A stretch of 64,000 bases of DNA. It comes from Desmodesmus armatus (Eukaryota > Chlorophyta > Chlorophyceae > Sphaeropleales > Scenedesmaceae). Every line of letters starts with the position of its first letter. Within the stretch, counting starts at the first letter, position 1. Below are positions 1 to 10,587 of the stretch, piece by piece. Location: contig VIIQ02000261.1 of NCBI GenBank assembly GCA_007449985.2, positions 39,082 to 103,081 of the forward strand. Reading direction: 5' to 3'. The notes below the pieces were generated by a model. That model was not told the DNA's origin, searched no databases, and was given only the letters and a program-made list of their open reading frames with translations. The position numbers were made by a program, and so were the translations under genes.

Positions 1-1202
1 GAAAGTTGCCGCACCTGCTGCAACTCAATCCCTACTGCTGTAGCGGGACCATTTGGGACAAGGACCTTTGGACACCCTGGCCTCAGACACCCTCATTGTT
101 GCTGTTGCTGCTGCCGCGGCAGTGCTGGTGATATTTCAAACAGAGATGAACCTGTCTTCAGAAATATTGGCCCCCGTCTGCTGCAGCATCACAGCCCTAA
201 TGCCACTGTAGACCCTATGGGAACTTGGACCTCTAAACACCCCCCGGTTGCTCCTGCTGCTGGTGGTGGTGAGTTCCAATTTTGCAAAACCTGTGATTCA
301 GGGCAAACTGGCCCCCGCCATGCTGCAGCCTGGCACCCCTGCTGCCACGACGAACTCCTTGGGACCTTCCAACACCCCCTCGGGGGGCCGCAGGAACAAC
401 TCAAGACAACCATGCTGCTGCTGCTGCTTCTGCTTCTTTTGCTATCGCTCCCAGGCAAACAAAACCCTGCAATCCAGGGGCGATTGGGGTAATTGCCTCC
501 TCTGCAGCAGCCTGGCAGCCCTGTTGCAGTAACGGGACCCCTGGTGACCCCTGGCCTCGGACACCCCCTGTTGCTGCTTCTGCTGGTGATGTTTCAAATT
601 CAACCAAACCTGTGACACAGGCAAATTGGCTTTTGCCCTGCTGCGGCTTGGCAGCCCTGCTGCCATACCGCACCATTTGGGAACAGGGACCCCTAGACAC
701 CCCTGGCCTCAGACACACATTATTGCTGCTACAAGTGCTGCTGGTGGTGGTGATGTGTCAAATTGATCAAAACCTGTGATTCAGGGCAAATTGCTCCCCG
801 CCCTGCAGCAGCCTCACAGCCCTACTGCCATACCACACCATTTGGGAATTGGGACCCCAAGACACCCCTGGCCTCAGACACCCCCTGCCGCAGGTGCTGG
901 TGATGTGTCAAATTGATGAAAACATGTGATTCAGGGCATCTTGGCCCCCGCCCTGCTGCAGAATCACAGCCCTCCTGCCACAGCGGGATCATTCAAGAAC
1001 TAGGACCCCTAGACACCCCTGGCCTCAGACACACCCTATTGCTGTTGTTGCACCAACTTCTGCTGCTACACCTGATGCTGCTGGGGATGTCTCAAAAAAA
1101 CCAAAACCTGCAATTGAGGGGTGACTGTGTCCCCTGCTGCATCCCGACAGCCCTTGCCGGGACTGATGACCCCTCCCTTCCTTAAGGGCAACCTGAGACT
1201 AT

Positions 1203-1235
<33 letters not shown>

Positions 1236-1240
1236 GTGTC
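1..1240. repeat. Diverged tandem repeat, period about 155 bp
   Basis: About eight degenerate units recur every 150-160 bp. Each unit carries the order AACCTGTGATTCAGGGCAA, then CCTGCTGCAGC, then GGGACCCCTAGACACCCC, then CCTCAGACACC, then a (CTG)n stretch. The CCTCAGACACC-type anchors fall near 83, 551, 708, 870 and 1022. Short open frames in the array are poly-Leu, poly-Ala or poly-Gln readings of the CTG parts and have no coherent coding signal. No gene was seen. The array probably continues to the left of the window. Confidence 0.75.
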
Positions 1241-1810
1241 CCCTTGAAACACTCCGTTGGTGCTGCACTACTTCAATCAAAGAGCTCAGCAGCTGCTGCT
1301 CCTACTTGATTGACACCCTGTTGTTCAAGGTTGACTGCCACCCCTGCTGCAGCCGCTCTGAACGGATGAGTCATCCCCGTTGCCCAGTGGCCGGCCCTTC
1401 CCAGAGGACCCCTCCCGCTCCTGAGCTTAGGGTTATTGCCCCGCTTGAACCTGGAATCCCTGATCGACTCCAACAAAGCTGCACACCCCAACCCCCAGCC
1501 TGCCAACCTTAACAACCAAGCACGCCTGTGTTGCTCTTCCTCTTGCTGCTGGTTCAAATACATGACAACAACAACTCAACCGCATTCACGTGCACAGCTA
1601 AACCGACTCAGCGTCAACCTACAACCAACGCTGCTGCCGCAGCAGGCTGCTGCTGCTGCTGCTGCTTTTGCTGCTGTGTGTCCCTTTGAAACACTCCATT
1701 TGGGTGCTTCTGCTTCAATCATGAGCTCAGCAGCTGCTGTCCCTAGTTGGTTGACACTCTGTAGTCAAGGGGTGACTGCCGCGCCTGCTTCACCCTCTCA
1801 GCCCTGCTAG
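1241..1810. repeat. Pair of related 110-bp repeats flanking unique sequence
   Basis: The stretch 1241-1352 (CCCTTGAAACACTCC, then AGCTCAGCAGCTGCTG, then TTGACACCCTG) recurs at 1682-1790 with small changes. It appears to extend the tandem array on the left with a different unit. A (CTG)n run lies between the copies at 1640-1680. No coding signal was seen. Confidence 0.6.
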
Positions 1811-2821
1811 CCGGCAGCCCTGCCATGGACTGCGACAGGTTCAACCTGAGCCTCAGGTGTTTGCAACACCGTGATACATGCCGCGCAGAATGTGATCTCC
1901 ACATGCCGCGCAGAATGGCTGGAGGTGTAAGTTATGCGAGTTATGCATGTCAGACTCTCTTGAGGTGACACCGCACAGTTGCATACAGATATACATGTAA
2001 CGTTACACAGTTGCTGTGCATGCATTTCCAGCATACAGTATGATACGGACGAGCACTCAGTCAGTGTTGGCAAGTGGACTGGGCAAACACTAGCAGAGCA
2101 GCGATGTCGCTATCCAGCGACCATTCAGCAACATGTGTAGACATGTTTCAGCGTCCAATCATTTAATCCAGATGCTGGCATCTTTCTAGGGCAATATATG
2201 ACACAAAGATTCCTGAAAACTGAACAGGGATGCAAGGGACACAGACAGTAGGTGTGACCTGGTGATGTGTGACCGCGGCTATCACACTGTGGCATGCCAT
2301 GCGTTGCCATGCTGGCAGCAGAACCCCAAGGCTCTGTACAGTCACCTCGATAAGCCCCTAAGGCTCTGTGCAGTCATCACCCAATCACGATTCCTACATG
2401 CAGTACGTCATGAGCCGCATGCGCACAAATGCGGCAGTGTCCAAATGTTGCCACCCTGAACCACCGATGCTATCTAAGTAACGCCGCCGCCGTCTGAGCC
2501 CGACAAACCACACTGTTGGATAGGTTTATGACAACATCCATAGCAAGTCGCCCTGAAGCCCTGAGGCTCACCGTCTGCTGCCAAGGCACTCAAAGTTTCC
2601 TCAAGAGCGCCCCCCCCCCCCATGTTACCAATAAAAGCACCATATAGCAAGAGGGGGCATCGACGTCTAGACCCTAGGCCCTTTCACCCCTACACCAGAC
2701 AGGCCACATGTGGTGCAGCCGTAGTTGGTGCAGGCCTGACTGGGACACCCGTTGCTGTACAAGCTCATAAACGTAGCTGACAGCGTGTTCGTGATAATAA
2801 TGCCGTCCTTCTCGCACACAC
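1811..2821. other. Gene-free interval
   Basis: Short open frames only, with no splice-supported exon, domain or repeat array. A small direct duplication (CATGCCGCGCAGAATG) lies at 1876-1918, and a C13 run sits near 2610 just before an AATAAA motif. Nothing else can be supported. Confidence 0.4.
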
Positions 2822-3545
2822 TAGCGTGACACCCGTGGCATCATGCCACGGCCCCAAGGTGACATGCTGTGTCTGTAACTGTTGCCGCCTGCCCCACCTG
2901 CCCTAAACATCAGCCTGTCCATCCAATCCAATTGTCCAAGTGCTTCTCTCAGCAGCCCCCCCCCCCCCTCTCCCCACACACACACCTCCTATCACCCACC
3001 CTCCCTGCACGCCCCTTGGCACCGTCACATCACGTCTCCTGCCCCTACCTACCACCCTCATCCCCATGCACCGTCTGCCAACAATCCGCACAACCAGGGA
3101 AGCCTCCCTGCGCGTGGCCTCTTCAAATGCACCACAGATGGGTGTTGCTGCCTTGCCGTCGGACCACGTACGCGGTCAGCTTTCAGCCTATCATCCATCA
3201 AACATCAAACCAATTACTCCGTGAGCCCCGTCTGTCCTTTGCTTCCCCTCACACCTGCACCGTTATCACTTTTGTCCACATCTCCAAGCGCCCTCTGTTG
3301 CCGCCGACGCTCGATGAGCTTATAGTTTATCCAATTCAAACGCGTTTAAGGCGTGAGGCACTATGGTTTCATCCAGCCGTTTGCGAGCAAATGCACCTGA
3401 AAGGGCCTACTGCTGTCTGTTCTCCCACCAGGGGCGCCCAACTGGCCCAGGCTTCTGCAACCACCTTTCCTACATTATTTGACCACAACTGCAGGGTGCC
3501 TGTGGCCTGCACCTGCCTGGCGCGTCCCCACCAGGGGGTCACCTT
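2822..3545. repeat. Dispersed repeat, copy 1 (second copy at 41056-41895)
   Basis: Starts GCGTGACACCCGTGGCATC and ends near GCCTGGCGCGTCCCC. The same order of blocks occurs at 41056-41895 on the same strand: the palindromic GTGGCATCATGCCAC start, a C-rich middle, CTCCCTGCGCGTGGCCTC, GTCAGCTTTCAGCCTATCAT, and the terminal block GGGTGCCTGTGGCCTGCACC. One frame of the conserved middle reads GLPxRGLFKC in both copies, so it may derive from an element that once coded. It ends directly beside the stop codon of the gene at 3552-5394. Confidence 0.75.
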
Positions 3546-3551
3546 ATTCTT

Positions 3552-4515
3552 TTAATATATAGGATTGAAGACCTCGCCCGCTGTGCATGCCACGGTGATG
3601 TCGACGTTCAGCTGATTGTCGGCGAGGACGGTCCCAGTGTTGAAGTCTCCGCGGTAGACGTACAGGAAGTCGGAAATACCACAGTTGTCCGCTATACAGG
3701 CAGAGCTGATCGCCGAGCCTGTGATCCGGATGGTACCGTCACTTCAAGCGATACAGGGGCAGAGCAGAGTCGGCCCAGAGTGAGTCATCGAAGCAGCAGC
3801 AAGCAATGGCTTGATTTCTGGTGCAGGACTCGCAAACGGCTAATTATAATGCGCAAGGACAAGGTTGCCACAGCAACTATTCAGACCTGGGTGCAGTCCT
3901 TTCCTGCAGGTGCCAATCTGCTGCTGATCAGTGACATTCATTGTTCTCAGCCCCATCATGATGCTTTTGCATGGCACAGTCCCACTGTCAGTCCCACAGT
4001 CATTACCAGACAAGCAGTCAGTGCTGCGCAACGCTGTCAACAACGCCAGTTTCTGCCGCTGCTTCCAGAAGCACTTGATCACACCAGGTGGGCACAACAG
4101 CATCTTATGTGGTCTACCCCCCCCCCCTGTACCTAACAAACCAAAAATAACCGCAAACACAGGGGGCTTGCTTGGGTCGCTGGAGTGGGCTCATACTATC
4201 CCACACTGTGGGTCAGTACGGCGCTGCCGGCATATCTTTGATTGAAAGAACAAAAACACAGGGGGGCTTACGTGGGGCAAGTGGCAGTGAAGCACAGTGC
4301 GCCTCCACCGGCACGGTTGACATTGGGTGTGGGAGTGCCGCGGCAATACGCCCAGTTGGTCGACATCGCGTACACACAGGCAAAGCAGGACCCTGCGTTG
4401 TTTGTGGTTGTGTCAACACACAGAGCTACATTGTTTTGCAACGTGCAGGCTGCGTTCTGGCAGCCGTTGCTGGTGTCTTGACGGACAAGCTCTAGGGGGC
4501 ACCCACAGGCACACT

Positions 4516-4558
<43 letters not shown>

Positions 4559-5394
4559 AAACGATGATTAGTACTTGCCTATTTATTGTCAGCCTATATA
4601 TATGGTATGCTAACAGCAATTGGGACAGGTCGTGTGAGGCACCATAACATGGCACAAATGTGGCTTGCACCCTAGGCTGTAATGAGCGGGGGGGCGGGGG
4701 GGCGGGGGGGGGGTGCTGGTTATGGCTAACACCAGCCCAGGCTGTGGCTGTGGGCGAGTGAGGAAAGCAGGCAAGAGAGCTGACTGCAGACTGCCTTCAA
4801 CTGGTGCTTTGTGCAAACAACATTCTGAGGTCCATGTCCATTCTGCATAATTGTTGTTACTCACAGTGCTTGTGGGGACTGGGGCAGGTGGACAGGGGTC
4901 GGGGGTGGGGCAGGGCTTCTTGTGGCGGAGGGCATGACGATATAAGGGTGGCTCCTGTGAAAGGGAAAACGAGAAAATAGTTGAAAAAAACGCTGCTAGC
5001 AGGGGACGACAGTAGCTTCCCGGTGCAGCGCACGTTGGCGGGCACTCTCATACACTGCTGCACATGCGCATGCTCCAGAAGGTGATGCCATTTTGTTGAA
5101 ATACAGCAAGGAACGAACATCTGGCACAGCCTCTGCACTGCCAGGTGCAACAAACAAATCTTGACAGCATTCTGGCGGTCAAAGGTGCCCAATACAACCA
5201 CTGCTGAATTATCTTATCTTTTCTCAACCGCAAAGTAAATGAATGGAATCACTGCATGCTGGGCAGCAGCTTGACCCCACCTCGGTTTCCACACCATACG
5301 CCTGCGACCTGGCAGCTTCTTTATCCTAGGCTTGCACCACGGCAAGGCAAAACACCATAGCCACAGTAAGAAGCTTCATGCTTATAGCTGTCAT
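3552..5394 (-). CDS. Small secreted Cys-rich protein with Pro-rich linker (4 exons)
   Basis: Predicted exons are 5394-5341 (or to 5338), 4954-4865, 4489-4272 and 3741-3552. Exon 1 starts MTAISMKLLTVAMVF and forms a textbook signal peptide. Exon 2 has acceptor TTTCACAG and donor GTGAGT and encodes a Pro-rich linker (KKPCPTPDPCPPAPVP). Exon 3 has donor GTAAG and about ten cysteines (NGCQNAACT, SCFACVYAM). Exon 4 (ISSACIADNCGIS, DFLYVYRG) ends at TAA. Phases agree across all junctions (0, 0, 2), giving about 182 residues. The signal peptide, Pro-rich spacer and Cys-rich body recall algal extracellular-matrix glycoproteins such as pherophorins, but no family is assigned. A (GCA)n run at 4515-4556 lies in intron 2. 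The exon 4 acceptor (GAAG) is weak, and an extra exon in intron 1 cannot be excluded. Confidence 0.55.
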
Positions 5395-5470
5395 GGCGGG
5401 CATGTTTGTTTGTACGACCACCGGATGCTCGAGATGCGCCGGTGGGTGTTGTCAACTCTGCTGTGTGTTG

Positions 5471-5480
5471 GATATATTTA
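5471..5480 (-). promoter_or_regulatory. TATA-like box upstream of the Cys-rich secreted gene
   Basis: On the minus strand this reads TAAATATATC, about 80 bp upstream of the ATG at 5394. That leaves room for a start site and a short 5' leader. It is an AT-rich island in GC-rich surroundings. The assignment rests on position and motif only. Confidence 0.35.
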
Positions 5481-7339
5481 GCTGCCCACGTGAGCACTTA
5501 GCACGTGATTGTGGGGTCTGAATTGAGTATGCGGGCAACCATGCACGCATAATCCTGAAGTTGGCTATACCACACAGGTTGAATATACCCTGACTCTCCT
5601 CCAGCAGTAAACGATCTCAAACAACAACCAATGTGTGTGTGTCTTGAAACTTAATGTATAATTTTATTTGTATTCAAGTCCCTCCAAGTTGCACCCGTCC
5701 ACTATGTTCCGTCCACAACAGCAGTGGCCACCGCAACATCATTACACTCCTCACATCATTTACCAAAGTATCAAACAAATCACACTGACCTATTCTCGTT
5801 GTTATCGTTTGATTCTTGAGCCGCCACTGTATCTTCCCGGGCGCGTTAGGAAATTTGAAGGCAACAGCATTCCAGCAGACTTTTTTGCTGAAGGCACATT
5901 TGCATAGTGTTTTGTCGCTTCTGAGCGGTGTTGCACAAGCAGCAAGCAGCGAGTGTCAACTTGCTGCTCAATCGAAAATACTTCTCGCCCTGCAACAGCC
6001 TAATGCCGTTTCCTGGCAGTAGAAGTTTTTCTGAAGCATGTCGCGATTGCTTGGAATTCCGATGTGTCGCTCAGCTTTTGTGCTAGCTGCAGCACAGTGC
6101 ATTCTAGGAAAGCATCAGCACCCCACAAGGAACACTCTACTGACAGGAACATCAATGTTCCTTTCAGTAGAACAGGAAAGTAGGGTGTCCCACTTTCCTG
6201 CCCCTTCTGCACTGCACTGCATGGCATCTCCCTGACGGCCACCCACAGGCATATTACCTTGACTATGTTCCTGTGGTGTGAGGCCTCCCAACATGTGTGG
6301 TGGTTGCAGTCTGCGGCCACAATCACAGCTTTCCTCTATGCCAAACACCCAGTGGCTTTGTGGTGCAGAAGGGCAGCAGAAGCGGCCTGTAGAACACGTA
6401 CGTTAGGCCCATCTGTACTCCAATACTGACGTACCGTTACGTACCTTCACTGATATGAAGGTACCTTCACTGATATGGCGTCCACGCAGCCTGCAGTCAG
6501 CTGCACCAAGCTTGTCAGCACTCAGCGTGGCCGACAGCACTACTAGTGCTCAGCATACAGTCAGCACCGTATGACATCAACATGCAGCATCTCTCATCTC
6601 AGCACTGCTGGCAGCATAGCAGCAGCCAGCATGGAGGGTGTGCGTCCAACGCCAGCCGCTGCTGATGTCCTCGCACAACACATGCACCATACTCTGTAGT
6701 ACTGCAAGCAGTGAAGCCTTCACTAGCTGCAACATGTGTTCTTCAGAAGTGGCCATGCCTGCATCATAGTTACGCCCACTGTATGATACGCCTCACAGAA
6801 GGTCTGTCATCTGCCCAAACCCTAAACCCCCAAGGAACCGAATAGCACCAAGTTGCTTTTGCATCAAGCAGCATGCGCAACAAACCTGGCCGGAAACACG
6901 TGTAATGATGATGGCTCAAGACTGATGGGCTGATATCCCTCGCTGTCTTTGTTTGGAGCAGGCTGTCATATGATGAACCGGCTGGCGCCACAACACAGCG
7001 CCAATATATATTGCGGCACCAGCAAGAAAGGGAAAAAAGCAAGGACTGAAGGGCTGATTGATTTACGCAATTAAATCGGGGCTTGAAAATATCCCTGATG
7101 TCTTTGTTGTGAGCACTGTGCCAGGTGTGCCCCCCCCCCCCCCCCCCGAAGAGAATGAACAGTGCTTATAAGGCTTGTGACATTGTACCCCTTGTAATAA
7201 TTGCGTGTGCACTCTGCACTTCTTCAGGTGCTGCACAAGAAAGTGCATTCAGTTGCATTCAGGGCCTGACAATGAATTGAAAAAGCGCCAACATGGCTGG
7301 GAATGTGGCCCTTTGCGGCCAATGTATACGATGAGGGAA
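5481..7339. other. Interval without a supported gene
   Basis: Contains a hairpin at 6136-6171, a palindrome (GTACCTTCA/TGAAGGTAC) at 6441-6464 with a short direct duplication, and a C17 run at 7131-7147. On the minus strand near 6890-6915 the reading HHHYTCFRPG matches a stretch at 49385-49415 on the plus strand, so 6770-7250 probably contains dispersed repeat material. No complete gene was seen. Confidence 0.4.
6136..6171. other. Short hairpin with 17-bp arms
   Basis: Arms TCTACTGACAGGAACAT and ATGTTCCTTTCAGTAGA flank a two-base loop (CA), with one mismatch. No gene context is apparent. It could be a foldback remnant or a small structured transcript. Confidence 0.45.
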
Positions 7340-7799
7340 TGAACAAATTAGACTGGCTGGCGTCCTGACATCATGTGTGTATTCAATTCATGATTGAAAT
7401 TCATGAAAGTTTCAGCTTCACACCGAACCACATTCTGAAGTTGATGCAGCAGGTGGACCGGCCATGGCCCAGCAGTCAGGGTAGAAAGCCCAAACCCTGA
7501 AGTCACCGTCATAGGCACCCAATCCAAGGCACCAGGAGTAAAAGTCAGCTGGCGAATGCACAGAAACTTTCTGTGTGACACCGATTGCTGCAGCCTGTCA
7601 AGCCATGAATCACGGTGATTCTGGCAGATGTGAGTTGTGGGCTCATCAACATTTGAGCACAACCCAGCTCTCGAGCTCAGCCCCGCTCGTGAATCATATT
7701 GGGTGTGGACCCTGAATTCTACCGTAGGGCCTTGGATTGGTGCAGGCACATAATGCCATTGGTCATTTGATGTTGCAGGGTAGTGCATCGCATGCAGTG
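7340..7799 (-). repeat. Inverted repeat, left arm, distal part
   Basis: Read on the minus strand this matches 22738-23035, 24295-24330 and 24614-24680 on the plus strand, in the same order and without the insertions found there. It holds an open frame of 146 codons on the minus strand (7788-7348) that looks like a decayed element reading frame and has no recognised domain. A further relative is at 33000-33130. Together with 9954-10575 it forms one arm of a large inverted repeat around the RNA-binding gene. Confidence 0.75.
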
Positions 7800-8500
7800 A
7801 CCATCACGCCAAAGTACGACCATGCCCAATCCTGCTAGGGGTAAAGCCTTCATACTGTGTGACTTCACCTGATGCAAACACTGCAGCAGCTGCCAGTGGC
7901 ACGTTGCGCCAAGTAATTTTTTTTTCAGATCACCAGGGTATCACCACGTTGAGGTCTGCTGTGCATGTGCCAGTGTTGCCCCTCTGCAAGTGTTGCTGTC
8001 CACAGCACATCTCGCGGCACGAGGTTGTGGCATGAGATGCTTATGTCAACAGCAACATTGCTGTTGCATCCAGGTGCTCCTTCAGCAATTCATGTGGCAA
8101 GTAACAGGTGCTCCTTCAGCAAGTCATGTGGCAAGCAGCTGCTGGTGCGCTGTTTCCAGCCCCTCAAGTATTTCTCAGCCCCCCCCCCCCCCCCCGGCAG
8201 TTCAGTCAACTTTGGACACTATGCTGGACTTTGACTTGGTACTTTCAAATAATTATTACCAAATAAATAACATTATAAAGAAATTTACGGCCATCTGAGC
8301 AGGTTGAAAGGGGGGGGGGTCAAGCTGGGTTTCAGTAACTTCATAGCATGCTGCAAACTTCTTGTAGGAGCATCGGATGAAGCTGGAAGGTAGCGCATGC
8401 GAAGGCTATTGACAACTGAGTTGATTCAAGCATGTTCTGAGCATCTCCAATTACTATTTACCCCTGAGGCTGCCCAGGCCAGTACTACTTTAGTAAAGCC

Positions 8501-8701
8501 GTGGCACGGTGCCCATGCCAGTACCCAGACATGCGTTACACGAGTGCACAGACCAGCCCCAAGTCAGTCCCCAGCACCAACGTTCCCTATCAATGCCCCC
8601 TGTGTGACATTGACCCACCATCTGTGGTTTGGAAGTATTGCATGCTGTCACACTGGCAGCAGATGCACCCAGACCACCAGCTTCCACCACAGGAGCTGTA
8701 A
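8501..8701 (+). pseudogene. Zinc-finger-like coding fragment inside the insertion
   Basis: A 66-codon frame ends at TAA and carries YQCPLCDI, then WKYCMLSHWQQMHPDHQ. This is a Cys-x2-Cys pair followed by a His pair, as in BED-like or C2H2 fingers often linked to transposases. No start, partner exon or catalytic region was found. It is probably a relic of the inserted element. Confidence 0.3.
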
Positions 8702-9352
8702 CGAGACTTTCCTGTCACAGGAGCAGCAGGAGTGGTGTGTCAGTGCTACAGAAATGAAGCTTGTTTTTGAGCAAGGCAGAGTACCAGGATGTACCAACTG
8801 TGTTGTTTCATGTGTGAGATATTTTCAGGGCTGTACAGCAGTGCCACTTTGATCACATTGCTGACCGTCCATGCCGTGCCCCACCGCAGCACTGGGATGC
8901 CTGGGGTGTCTTGACTGATATAGCACAGCAACACCCTTGTGGCCGTCACAGTACCTCAAAAAACATTTCCAATAAATATAATATACCTTGGACCTCGCTT
9001 AGGCCAGTCCAAAACGTTCAGAGAACATTTAGGGGGGTGGGGGTGGGTGGGTGGGTGAGGGTTCCCACTTTGAACTTCTTAGCATAGTGTTCCGAAAACA
9101 ACCTTAGCGCCTCCCCCCCCCCCCCCCCCCCCCCCTGTCTCAGCCATGACAAGTGCGCCCAACCTGGAAGTAATTCATGAAAACGTGTAGTTTAACTTTT
9201 ACATGAGTTGAGCTGCACCGAAGAGACAACAGAAAGGTACTGTTAGATGAAAACTTGCCTATGGATTCATGAACATGTGTGGCGATGGTTCAAAAAAGGT
9301 GTACTGTCCAGGCTGATGCATCATGCATGGTTGGAGCAGCAGTACTGACTGG

Positions 9353-9888
9353 CCTAGGGTGGCGAGTTAACGTGGGAGTCACCTGCAGTTAACGTTCATA
9401 TAACGTTAAAAACAGTGTTATAACTAATGTTCATTAAAAATCAAGTTAACTGAGACTTGAGGTCCCACTAGGAGGTATGTGTGTGCATAAACAAAGCCAC
9501 AACAGCAGTTATAACATTATAAGTATCATCTACAACTTGCCGTACATTGGTTGCTTCTGTGAGGAGCTACATGCACCCCACCCATCCATCAACCAAGACT
9601 GCCAGCAAAATGAGGCCAGATAAAGACATTGAAGCACTATAGGCATGCAAGACAGAGCGTACAGGACCTAAGAAGTGATGGCTAAGCCAACACAGCAACT
9701 TGCTGCACCACCAGAGGTCACATGGCACAGCTGCACGCCACGTCACGCCTCTGCCTCTGCTGCTGTTCCCTGGAGCTGTCCTCACACACTGTGTGGGTTA
9801 ACGTTCCTGGAGCCCTGACTAAAACTTGATATAATCAATGCTGCTGATTAAACGTTAACGCTAACGTTACAACTTTCAGCCACCCTAG
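9353..9888. mobile_element. MITE-like element, TIR CTAGGGTGGC, TSD ACTGG
   Basis: The left end (C)CTAGGGTGGC and the right end GCCACCCTAG are exact inverted copies over 10 bp. They are flanked by ACTGG at 9348-9352 and again at 9889-9893. Both subterminal regions are rich in TTAACGTT motifs. The element is 0.54 kb and has no coding capacity for a transposase. It is nested in the larger insertion at 7800-9953. Confidence 0.65.
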
Positions 9889-9953
9889 ACTGGTCGGCAA
9901 TCTGGACCCCCAAAAACGTGTGCCACGCCGGCCAGTGCTACCCACCAGTGAGT

Positions 9954-10575
9954 CAAATACAAAAGCACCACCACCCGTTTGATGCAAAGTCACCCCCACC
10001 CCCCTTCAAGTGAGGCAGACAGAGAGGCCCGGGGGGGGGGGACTTTTGTTGTAACACACGCATAACCCCACAGCATGGCGCCCGGGGGGGGGGGGGATTT
10101 GTTGCAACACACAACACACGAATAACCCCACAGCGTGGCGCCCACCAACAGCAGTGATGTGGCATGTCACGGCTGTACAACCTGGCAAGCCCTGCACCCC
10201 AATTTGTTGCTTGGAGTTTGCTGCTGGTGCTGGTTAAGTATGCACCATTGCTCAAAGTAGCTACTGGTGTGAACAGCCATTACCCACAGTGAATAATCAA
10301 GCCGTTGCTGACTAGCCCTAGTAGGGGTACCTGCCAGGCTGGAAGGCTGGATTGTCTGTGCAGACGAGCAGATGGGGGGGGGGCACTGATGCACCAGTAG
10401 CAGTGGAGCAGCTACACATCAGACAACCCACACAGCAGTGATGCATTGTTTAACAGCACCTGACAGTGCTTCGAACCTCACAGGGTTCAAAGTTGTCTGG
10501 TTGGTATGTGGCAGCAGACTTGGAAGAGGCTGCAGTTCGTTACGTCGAGCCGAAACGTTTACTTTCAACTTTCTC
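9954..10575 (-). repeat. Inverted repeat, left arm, gene-proximal part
   Basis: Read on the minus strand this matches 22022-22690. The match runs through poly-G tracts, GTGACATGCCACATCACTGC, and on into the sequence just upstream of the RNA-binding gene start (shared GTCTGGTTGGTATGTGGCAG and GTTACGTCGAGCC). It ends about 13 bp before the ATG at 10588. The promoter and 5' leader of that gene are therefore part of the repeat. Confidence 0.8.
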
Positions 10576-10587
10576 AAGACCAGCACA

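Larger units (their letters stand above)
7800..9953. mobile_element. 2.15-kb insertion in the repeat arm, CAGTGA target duplication
   Basis: The repeat arm is contiguous at 22.7 kb but interrupted here. CAGTGA occurs at both ends (7794-7799 and 9948-9953), matching the expectation for a target-site duplication. No clear terminal inverted repeat was seen. Inside lie a zinc-finger-like fragment (8501-8701), long C runs (8169-8185, 9113-9135), and a smaller nested element at 9353-9888. No transposase could be recognised. Confidence 0.55.

Noticed and set aside
217..1309. Several 60-105 codon frames rich in Leu, Ala or Ser in the first kilobase
   Set aside because: They are readings of CTG stretches in a diverged tandem repeat, occur on both strands, and show no start context or domain.
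2869..3555. A 228-codon plus-strand frame
   Set aside because: It lies wholly inside a dispersed repeat, is Pro/Ser/His-rich from a C-rich base composition, and is not kept open in the copy at 41 kb.
3840..4160. Possible extra exon of the small secreted gene (DCLSGNDCGTDSG)
   Set aside because: Exons 4489-4272 and 3741-3552 join in phase without it, and no good splice sites bound it. It may still be an alternative exon.
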